A stretch of 25,494 bases of DNA from a virus. The DNA lies in the IMG/VR virus record IMGVR_UViG_3300027749_000450, positions 1-25,494 of that record. The stretch is one strand, 5' to 3'. The notes under the pieces are model-generated. The model saw only the letters and a program-made list of their open reading frames with translations, had not been told where the DNA came from and searched no databases. The translations under genes were made by a program, and so were the position numbers. Of this stretch, positions 11,117 to 20,200 are shown in pieces (within the stretch, counting starts at the first letter, position 1; every line of letters begins with the position of its first letter).

Positions 11117-13942
11117 ATGCAGACAAGGACGTTTTTATCCTCAGTCCTAAGCGCGGAAGGCTACTACTGTGTCGTAGGTTTGAAGCCTGATTCAGACAAG
11201 AAGATTCAGAAGTTTTTTCCGTCCATCGAGGCTGTGCTTGAGGTTGCAGAGAACCTTAAGAACGAGGGATACAACGCATACTTCGCGTTGTCCACATTTG
11301 AAAACGGTGCGTCACGTAAGGGAAGCAATGCAAAATACCTAAAATCGTTCTTCCTTGATATCGACTGCGGGGCCGGGAAGGAGTACGTCAATCAAGCTGC
11401 GGGGGTAACCGCACTGCGCCTGTTCTGCAAGGCTACGCAGCTTCCTAGACCCACGGTGGTGAACTCTGGGCGGGGTCTGCATGTCTACTGGGTTCTCGAT
11501 GAGCAGATAGCTGCCGCCGAGTGGGCTCCGCTTGCGGAGAAGCTGAAGATACTGTGTAAAAACAATAACTTACACGCTGATCCTTCAGTGACCTCTGACG
11601 TTGCCCGCATCCTGCGCGTCCCCGGTACAATGAATTTTAAGAGTGATCCTCCATCAGGGGTTCAACTCCTTGGAGAGATCGCGGCGGCAATACCGCTTAG
11701 CGTGATGCAGAAGGTAACGTTCAGTATCGGGGACGTACCCGCTGGACTTTTCACTGGGGCACCGGCTACCGGGCCGAGTGATGAAACAACAGATACGTTA
11801 GCAGGTAACTACCGTAACGTGTTTAAGACCATCATGGTGAAGACCATTGCTGGCAAGGGATGCGCTCAGATCAAGAAGGTGGTTGAAGAGCAGGCTACGA
11901 TCACTGAACCCATGTGGCGGGCCGGGTTGTCGATTGCCAAGTTCTGTGTGGACGGCGACAAGGCTATCCACAAGATATCTGCACAGCATCCTGGCTACTC
12001 GCCGGATGATACTGCTACTAAAGCCGCGTTGATCCGTGGCCCATACACATGCGACAAGTTTGAAGAGTACAGCCCCGGCATCTGCGGTGACTGTAAGCAT
12101 AAGGGCAAGTTCAAAAGCCCCATCGTCCTCGGGCGTGAGATTCAGGAAGCAACAGAAGAAGACAACGTTGTTCTTGACATTCCAGAGGTTTCGGCTACGG
12201 TGCCGCAGCAGCCATACGTCATTCCTTCTTACCCGGCACCGTACTTTCGGGGCAAGGCTGGGGGGATATACAAACGGGGAAAGGATAAAGAAGGTGACCC
12301 GATTGAAACGTTGGTGTACCACAATGATTTCTACATAACCAGACGGCTATCAGACAAGGATGTGGGCGATGCAATGGTGATGCGTCTGCACCTCCCTAAA
12401 GATGGCGTTCGGGAATTTACGATTTCGTTGAAGTCGATCCTAGCGAAGGATTCTTTTCGTGATCATATGGCGATGCATGGCGTTGCCGTTCTAAACATGG
12501 GTGAACTAATGAGTTACGCAACTGCATGGGTAAACAAGATTCAAGCACAAACTACTGCGGAGCAAGCGCACCGGCAGTTTGGCTGGGCTGATGATTCTCT
12601 TACGTCTTTTATCGTGGGGGACAAGGACATTCGGAAGGACAGGGTTGACCACAACCCGCCCGCTAGCTCCACTGTGAAGCTGTTCCCAGCGTTCCAGAGC
12701 AAGGGCACTATGGAGGGGTGGCGGGAGATCATGGAGTTCTACAACCGCCCCGGCATGGAGATGCACCAGTATGTTATTGGCATGAGCTTCGGTTCCCCGC
12801 TGATGGCGTTTAGTCCGATTTGTGCTAGCTTGTTTCATATGTACAGCAAGGACTCAGGGCTTGGCAAGACGACGGCGATGCTAGCGGGGGCCAGCATTTG
12901 GGGCAACCCGGAACTGATCATGCTCAAAGAAGTTGATACGGTTGCATCTAAGATGGCTCGGGCTGAGTCATACAAGAACATCTTCCTGCCGTTGGACGAG
13001 ATGACCAACATCGCGCCGAAAGAAGCGAGCGATGCCGTGTATCAGCTTACGGGTGGTATGCAGCGGAACCGGATGTCGGGCAGCAGCAACGACGAGCGGA
13101 CGCGGGGGGAAGCTTGGCACTTGATGGTTTGCAGCACGGGCAACACCAGCTTGATCGAACGGATCGGTCTGTACAAATCTTTGCCCAAGGCAGAGGCGGC
13201 GCGGATATTAGAGTATCGTGCTGAGAAGTTTCACTTTGATACCAAAAGCGAGACGGATGTGCTAAGTACTAATCTACTGAAGCACTATGGTCACGCTTGC
13301 ATCCCCTACATCCAGTACTGCATTACGCACATGGATGAGGTCAAGGAACTGTACGCCTCTACTCAGACCCGGATTGACGCAGCGGCGGGCTTGAGCCAAC
13401 CTCACCGATTCTGGTCTGCGCAGGCGGCGAATGCTATCGTTGGTCTACTTATTGCAAAGCGCGTGGGGTTGATCAACTTTGCAGTTGCAGATGTTGTCAA
13501 GTGGTTGGTCGAGGTTTTGAAGACCGCCAAGGGTAGCATTGATACGATGGACGCCGGTATCGAGGATACGCTAAGCAATTACCTAGCCGATAACTACACC
13601 AACATTTTGCGCATCCGTAGTACCGACGATTCCAGGGTGCCTTCTGGGGAGCTTACAGATAACTTGATGGTCCCCGACGCTTCTCCACGGGCGATGTTGG
13701 TAGCTCGTTATGAGTACGATGTTCGGAAGCTGTACCTCATACAGAAGCCCCTGCGCGATTGGTGCGGGAAGCAGCAGATCAACTACGCTGCATTTGTTGA
13801 TGGGCTGCGCAAGGGTCGGACTAAGGCAGTCAACAAGAAACAGCGCATGGGTAAAGGCACTCGTATGAATCTGCCGCCGTCTGATGTTCTGGTGCTGGAC
13901 TGTTCAGAGTTCATGCTCGATGAAGCGGTCAGCGAAACTTGA
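11117..13942 (+). CDS. primase-helicase: AEP-type primase plus DUF927/SF3-like ATPase
   Basis: 941 residues. The N-terminal part (about 1-200) is an archaeo-eukaryotic primase-like domain: FFLDIDCG (D81, D83), VVNSGRGLHVYWVL (H122) and DVARILRVPGTMNFK (R164, R167), the usual metal- and nucleotide-binding motifs. A CxnCxxC segment (C312, C323, C326) links to a DUF927-like middle (YHNDFYITRR, then GVREFTISLKS). The ATPase has a Walker A (SKDSGLGKTT, K584) and Walker B (IFLPLDEMT, D627, E628), with an arginine-finger candidate further on. It would unwind the fork and lay primers for PolA. ATG 11117 is preferred: a longer frame from TTG 11063 would translate the terminator hairpin. No good SD precedes it, suggesting weak translation. 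The next small gene overlaps its end by 23 bases. Confidence 0.9.
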   Translation: MQTRTFLSSVLSAEGYYCVVGLKPDSDKKIQKFFPSIEAVLEVAENLKNEGYNAYFALSTFENGASRKGSNAKYLKSFFLDIDCGAGKEYVNQAAGVTALRLFCKATQLPRPTVVNSGRGLHVYWVLDEQIAAAEWAPLAEKLKILCKNNNLHADPSVTSDVARILRVPGTMNFKSDPPSGVQLLGEIAAAIPLSVMQKVTFSIGDVPAGLFTGAPATGPSDETTDTLAGNYRNVFKTIMVKTIAGKGCAQIKKVVEEQATITEPMWRAGLSIAKFCVDGDKAIHKISAQHPGYSPDDTATKAALIRGPYTCDKFEEYSPGICGDCKHKGKFKSPIVLGREIQEATEEDNVVLDIPEVSATVPQQPYVIPSYPAPYFRGKAGGIYKRGKDKEGDPIETLVYHNDFYITRRLSDKDVGDAMVMRLHLPKDGVREFTISLKSILAKDSFRDHMAMHGVAVLNMGELMSYATAWVNKIQAQTTAEQAHRQFGWADDSLTSFIVGDKDIRKDRVDHNPPASSTVKLFPAFQSKGTMEGWREIMEFYNRPGMEMHQYVIGMSFGSPLMAFSPICASLFHMYSKDSGLGKTTAMLAGASIWGNPELIMLKEVDTVASKMARAESYKNIFLPLDEMTNIAPKEASDAVYQLTGGMQRNRMSGSSNDERTRGEAWHLMVCSTGNTSLIERIGLYKSLPKAEAARILEYRAEKFHFDTKSETDVLSTNLLKHYGHACIPYIQYCITHMDEVKELYASTQTRIDAAAGLSQPHRFWSAQAANAIVGLLIAKRVGLINFAVADVVKWLVEVLKTAKGSIDTMDAGIEDTLSNYLADNYTNILRIRSTDDSRVPSGELTDNLMVPDASPRAMLVARYEYDVRKLYLIQKPLRDWCGKQQINYAAFVDGLRKGRTKAVNKKQRMGKGTRMNLPPSDVLVLDCSEFMLDEAVSET

Positions 13943-14153
13943 CTTTGAGGGACTAATCAACCCCGATGGGGTTGAGGTCGTTATACCTTGGGCCGATTTC
14001 TTAGTCGGCGCTTCCGTTTTTATACCCGCACTAGATATGACTAGGCTGATGCGGCAGATGCACCGAGAAGCAAAGTTGTTGGGCGGGAAGCTTGTGTGTA
14101 GGGAGAGGATCGAGGGAGGCAAGATAGGAGTACGCTTTTGGCGAATCCTGTGA
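13920..14153 (+). CDS. small protein with VFIPALD motif, unknown function
   Basis: Seventy-seven residues, last gene of the + strand block. It has an N-terminal acidic/hydrophobic stretch (LINPDGVEVVIPWADFLVGA), VFIPALDMTRLMRQMHREA and an end KLVCRERIEGGKIGVRFWRI. Short phage proteins with a 'S-V-F-I-P/C ... R-x2-REAK-x-LG ... G-x-R-(F/V)-WR' pattern are often found after replication genes and probably form a small alpha/beta fold; no function is known to me. ATG 13920 gives a 23-base overlap with the primase-helicase; other in-frame starts lie further upstream in that gene. No clear SD is seen, and coupling to the upstream gene is likely. It ends 39 bases before the terminator. Confidence 0.7.
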   Translation: MKRSAKLDFEGLINPDGVEVVIPWADFLVGASVFIPALDMTRLMRQMHREAKLLGGKLVCRERIEGGKIGVRFWRIL

Positions 14154-14192
14154 TACTATTACCTTGTCTCCTCTCCCCCCTCTCCGGGGGTT

Positions 14193-14230
14193 TGCCCCTC
14201 TTAGCACAGACACTAAGGGGGGCATTTTTT
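14193..14230 (+). terminator. strong intrinsic terminator between converging modules
   Basis: Twelve-pair stem (14193-14204 with 14213-14224, one G-U in RNA), eight-base loop, then TTTTTT (14225-14230). It ends the rightward replication block. The T-run overlaps the stop codon of the - strand giant gene (TAA at 14229-14231). Read on the - strand, no T-run follows the hairpin, so it acts mainly in one direction. A smaller C5/G5 hairpin lies at about 14175-14190. Confidence 0.88.
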
Positions 14231-17200
14231 ATTCCATCTCCGCTGCATCCCGCAGAAGCTCTTGGCGCATCCCTGTACTTAGCGCAATGCCGTGGTACAT
14301 CTTCTGGGTCTGCTTCATGTGCGCAGCCATAGAGCGGTCGATGGTATCCATTGAGATACGCAAGCCAGGGTGTTTGGCGTTGAGGTCACGCAGACCTTGC
14401 ATTGCTTCTTCGCGCCCATCTGTATCGCCCATCCGCGTGGTGAAGTAGTACCGGTCAAGGAACTTCTTCTTATCGGATGACACCTTCTTGTCGATGCCTT
14501 TTTCACGGGCGTTGATCTCAAGCTGCTTGGTGTACTCCGCAGGGGAGAAACCGAAAGCTTGGGCGAACGCATTCCAAGGTCCGATATCCCCAGTGATTGG
14601 GTCACCCCGCAGAGTATTGGCACCTTCTGTAGCGTACCTATAACTCTTCATCGCATTGCTGATAGCGGATGGCAAAATGTTCTCAATGCCGCGCTCGGCG
14701 TGTCCGTCCCGAATCTGATCGAGCCCGCGTTTGACTCGGGTGGCGATACCGAAGACTGGCCCGCCAAAAGTTTCGCCTATGGTGTTTGCCAAGTCCTGAG
14801 AGTTAGACGACATGCGGTTATCCCTGAACAGCAGATCACCAATGCCAGTTCTTGCCGCAATATCAATGCCGGTAAGTTGATTGATCAAACCTTTATAGGC
14901 AAGCTCCCCCATGTGCTTGCGGGTCAACGACGCCAAATCATCTTCGTCATCGTCATCTGCCATCATGTTGTAGACCATCGACAAGACACCGAACAACGGA
15001 AGACCTTGGATGCCAGCGAAGATTGCTGCCATACCGTAGATGCCCGCCATCTGCTTCAATGCTGCCGCACGGACTTTGGGGTCTTCGTTCTTCAAAGCTT
15101 CTTTAGCCGTCTTGTACAGCATGTAGTACATCGACGCGCCGTACCGTTTGAACATGAACAGCACTTTGCCGATCCCGTTCTGTGTAAGGCTTGGGGCAGA
15201 AGCAGCGGTTGACCCGCCGTTAGTCCGCTCAGTTGTGAGGATGGCTTCATTTGCTGCGCTAAGTTCTCTTTCCTTCGGCGACATCGCCTTCTCGGCGTCG
15301 GTAGCTTTGGAAGAGTTGAGACGGTCAAGCTCAAGGTTGTATGACATGATCAGAGTGACTTCTCTGTTCATGCGTTCGCCATGATGGAAAAAGATACCTG
15401 CTGTTTTGTTGAACACTTGGAGCGGGTTGTTGGAGCTATCCACTTCCAACATGTCGAGGATTGCTGACCGATTCAACTGCCCCCTGCGTCTTGCTTCGTC
15501 TACCAGGGTCTGCATGTGCGCTTCATCTTTTGACCAAGACTCCACGTTAGCCATCGAAGGCATAGCCTTACCGGTAACTTTTATGTCCTTGCCGTTGGCA
15601 TCTTTAGTGAGCAGGGTAGAACTGTGGGTGAACCCCGAAGTGGCAAATATTTTATATGCGTGGCTCATGGCTTTAGCCGATTCGGGGAAACCGTACTTGC
15701 CGCCAAGATATGGAAGCACGATCAAAGGAACCTGGGCTAAGTTGACCACCGCAGATGAAACGTTGAACCCCATCAGATAAACAAAACCAAGTGTAGACAG
15801 CAATCCCACTGCTTTGCTTGAGGTTGGGCTGATGGCAAACTTGATGCGTTTGCTCAGTTCTTGGTAGTACTCCGCAGCCAACTCGTTGTCTTCGGTTTTA
15901 CCCGCTGCTCCTAACGCCTTGATGTCTTCCTTGAGTTCTTTTTCCAGCGCTATGAACTTGGAAGCATAGATCATGTTCGATAGCTGCCGAGACATGTTCT
16001 TAGACGTTTGACGGAACACCCCGATGACATCTTGGTTGTAGCCCAATATGTTCTTACGTTTTTGGAACGCTTGAGCAAATGAAGTCTCTGGTAAGGTGGA
16101 CAAGAACAGGCGAAGCACTTGCTCCTGCACATCGTTGTCAATTTTATTAGCCGTCATTATCTGCAAGATGCCGTTAACAAAGCTATTAGCAGGCGCGTTC
16201 CTGTACGAATATTCCGATATCTTGGAGAACGCTTGCATTTTATCGGCAGCAACCCCCGCTGCTTTCAGTTCTTCCATCTTCAATTCGCGGGCACGGGATT
16301 CCTCAAACGTAGTGATAACATATACTAACTGCCCCTTGTCGTCACGGGTGGGATACGACAACCAATAATCTCCCTTACGGGTGAATGGGACGTAAGGTTC
16401 GATGCGCCCTTGCTCGGCGAGCTTGGCGTAGACTTCGGTTTTGATTTTTGCTTTTGCTTCGGGTGTAGCATCCATGCTATCAACCTGCGAGAGAAGAGAC
16501 GCTACGGTTTCTTCGTGCATGGCTAAGTAAGAGCCAAATATCTGTTTGGCTAGCGTCACCCCTTCCGGGCCAATCTTGGTGACGGCAGGTTGCATGTCAT
16601 CCCAGATTTTCAACTTCTCATCGTTGGCTTTACGTTTCTTGCTGGGGTCTGCTTCGTAAGCGGAACGAGGTTTGAACGGGTCAACCTGCAAACGGCTAGC
16701 TTCCGTCACCAGATTGTCGAACGTATCTATGGTGTCGGTGGTTTGCTTTTTTGTCCATTCGTCATTTTTGTTGATCTGCGCGTCTAGGCGTTCATCACGT
16801 TGGTTCTGGTTGCCGGATTTTTCTTGGACAAGAGTGTTGAGTCGCCCTGCTCTAGGCAGTACTTTTTTGGCTACATCTACAAGCGAGTCAAGCGGAAGCG
16901 ACGAATAGATCGTGTTCTTTATGGTCTTGGAAGTAGTACCCCGCAAAAACTCATGGATTTTGTTTGCCCGCGTTTCACTCATCCCAGGCAGTTTTTCCAA
17001 AGTGCTGGCGATTTTATCGAACCAAGATACGATAGCTGGGTCTTTCGGATTCACCGTAGCAGCGTATAAGAAGTTCGCCCCACGCGACTTGGGAGCCGGG
17101 GCCATGATGGCTTCAATCAGCTTATCCGAGGCAGACAGCGCAGTCTCAATGCTGCGGGTGTCCATGCCCATGATCGACCGGAAGAAGTTGAGGACCGCGT

Positions 17201-20200
17201 TGGTGAACCGCTGCCATGCGGTGATCTTCCCGCCCTTCGGGTTGATCGAGTTCAGCTTGGCTCGGAAAGAGTTGTTACCCCATGACTCAGCAACGAACTC
17301 ATGCAAGTCCTGTGCGCCATAGGCAGTGTCGAGGCTATCCTTGACATCATTAAACAACTGCTGGAGTTGTTTGGTCAGCGGGTGCGACGGGTTGTCAATG
17401 ACATGAGAAGTTACGGCATGGCCCAGTTCATGGAGCAGCACATGCTCGTTCATACCAGCAACCGAATCGAGATAGATCGTGTTCGTGTTGGGATCGAAGT
17501 AGCCGGGGACCGCCCTGCCGTCTGGATCAGTGAGGTTGTCTTTGACAACAACTTTAGTGTTTGCCACTAGCCCACGTTGCAGGAGTGTGGATGCGAGCTT
17601 AGACGTTACGGCAGTGGATGATCCAGCGATGGAGCGAAGCGCACCTAACAAGTTACCGATAGAGAGCAGAGCTTGTATGGCCGGATGCAGCGGAAGAGCA
17701 GCGTGGCCCACGGCATCGCTAAGTATAGGGAGGACACCTCTGAGATCATCATCAGTTGGGTCTTCATCGGCTACGGAATCAACGTCAACTACAAATGGAG
17801 TCGCTTCGGTAGCATCGGATAGCCCAGTTGGCCGACCCCACCCGCCAAGAGTAATCGAAGTTTCTTTTGGCGCTCTACCTTTTACTACGCGGGTCACACC
17901 AAGTTTCACTTCCCCCAAAGCAGTGTAGTCGCTGACATCCTGCACTCGTTGGAGCGGGGTCTTTACCGCCCTAAGCCTGTCAACACGTTCGGTTATGGCT
18001 TCATCAGATTGCGGGGAAGCCAGCAGTTCTGCTTGGTACTTGCGAACGTATTCGTGCGTAGCTAGTTTGGCTTCGGCGCTAAGGTTAGCCATAACCCAGT
18101 TGAAAGCGGGCTGTGCTTTCTTACCATTCATGCCTGAAAAGAACGCAGCTTCCTCGCTAGATTCGGCCCCCTGACGGAATTGATCCGTTTGGAATGCAAG
18201 GTCGAAAGCGATGTTGTGCAGGTTATCTATGATTCGCGGCAACTTGCCAAAGTAAACTTGAGCCGCTTTTGCATCTGGAGTTAGATTACCTCTGGCGGCT
18301 AGCAGGCGTTTGACCGCAGCCACATCTTCAACGGTACCCTTCTCCTTGCGAGAGAATGCAGCATACACACGGGAAATAGCTTCTGTGAACTTGGTAAGCG
18401 GAGACGTATCTTCCTCTGGTTTTGTTTCTACGCGAGTTTCTTTCTTCTCACTAACGCTGCTCTTTTCTTCAGAGGTTTTTTCTTTGGCAACGGGAGGAGC
18501 GGCAGGGGCAGCGGCAGGGGCAGGGGCAGGGGCAGGGGCAGGGGCAGGGGCAGGGGCAGGGGCGGGAGCAACGGCTTTAGGCTTCCTCGCCTTCTTTGTT
18601 ACAGGTATCTCGTTCTTGACCTCGGGAGCAATGTGCTTCTCGCCAACCTTAGTGATTGGCTCAAGCTTGACAGCGCGAACAGTGTTGGCAAGAGTGCCCG
18701 TAGGTTCAGTTATTTTTGGCAGCGACCCAGTAAGGTCCGACGCTATTTGCTGTCCTTTGGCAAGGTTAGCCAAATGCGCTTTTGTCTCATCGGGGACAGT
18801 ATCAATAGGGTTAGCCGGGGGAGTAACCGTAAGTTCATCAGAAGGCACAAAAGTAGGAGTGCCGTTATACACAACCGGTTGGTACGTGCGTCCGTCAGGC
18901 CCGGTTTGTGGTTCACCATCCCCAAGAGTTACTGGGATATCAGTATCTTTGTTATGCCATATAGCAGTAGCGGCAGGTTGCTCAGCGGCAGGTTGCTCAG
19001 CGGCAGGTTGCTCAGCGGCAGGTTGTTCAGCGGCAGGTTGTTCAGCAGCGGGTTGTTCAGCAGCGGGTTGTTCAGCGGCAGGTTGTTCAGCGGCAGGTTG
19101 TTCAGCGGCAGGTTGTTCAGCAACGGGAGCGGCGGCGCGGGGTACTCCCGCTGGGCCTTTCTCTTGCCGTTCTGGAATGCCCATCTGTTCGGCACTCATC
19201 TCATTCGGCGTGGACGGAACAATCCCACTCGTCGTTCTAGCCGAAACCATCCGAGCGGGGGCGAGCGGACGCGGAACATCTCCAGCCGGACCCTTCTCTT
19301 GGCGTTCTGGAATGCCCATCTGTTCGGCACTCATCTCGTTTGGCGAAGCGGGGAGGTTCGGGATTCCATATGCCGCCCACTGACTCACCTTCCACGCATC
19401 TTCTTCATCAGCAAACGCTGCGCGGACATCATTGGCCCGCTGAATGAGAGTGACTTCTCTGGGCGTCAGGTTGTGGTCGGTCATGCCCGCTTGCTTAAGC
19501 GCTTTATGGAAAGCGCCAGCGATGTAACCAGTGCGGCTTTCAATTATGGGCAGGAGCAGTGCAAGACGGTTTTGTTCTACTTGATTTAGTTGGTTTGTAT
19601 GGATGAGATCATCGACGTTGGCAATCTCAGAATCAAGTTTCTGCTGGGCTACAGCTTGTTTTTTCTTGGCTTCGGCAACACGTATAGCTTCGCCTTCTTG
19701 GGCAGCGTTTACTGCTTGCTCGTTCTTTTCGCCAGCGATGTTTTCAATATTTTTTTGTGTTGCTGTACGTCCACCAACCAACGGAATTTCTTGTTGCCCA
19801 GGCTGTGCAACGGGAGTAGCGGCAATAGCTTGTTCAAGCTCCTGTTGCCTCCGGTCCAATGCAGCACTGAACTCACCGCTGAATAAATCTGCTTGGCGCG
19901 TATCCGTGGCCGCATCTGGGAAGAAGTCCCCCTGTGCTGGGGGTTGCGCGGGAGGTTGTACTTCGGGAGCGGCGGGGGGTTTCGGCGGGCCTTGCGTCTG
20001 ATCCATCTCCTGACGCCTGTTTGCCAAATCCTCCTCAAACAAATCTTTCTGCATGTATGGGCCTTGCGGCGACATGTCAGGGAAGCGTTGCCCAGGTACA
20101 CGTTCAGCTTCTGGTGCGGGAGGGGCAGTCTTTTTACCCGTGAGTGCATCAGTCGTGCCGGAGATAACACCGCCGCCAAGGCCACCTTTTAGGCCAGCAT

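Noticed and set aside
11798-12322. 174-codon open frame on the - strand inside the primase-helicase
   Set aside because: Antisense shadow of a clearly conserved gene; composition is low complexity and matches no family I know.
14175-14190. C5/G5 hairpin as a terminator for the - strand giant gene
   Set aside because: It is short and is not followed by a T-run on the - strand. A Rho-dependent end or read-through cannot be excluded.
18971-19120. Possible CRISPR array because of regular short repeats
   Set aside because: Units are 15 bp, directly adjacent with no spacers, in frame, and encode AEQPA in the giant protein.
18310-19383. A 357-codon open frame on the + strand, antisense to the giant gene, with AAGCS repeats
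   Set aside because: It is a shadow created by the 15-bp and 6-bp repeats in the giant gene, which have no stops in several frames. Composition is artificial, and no SD or conserved domain is seen.
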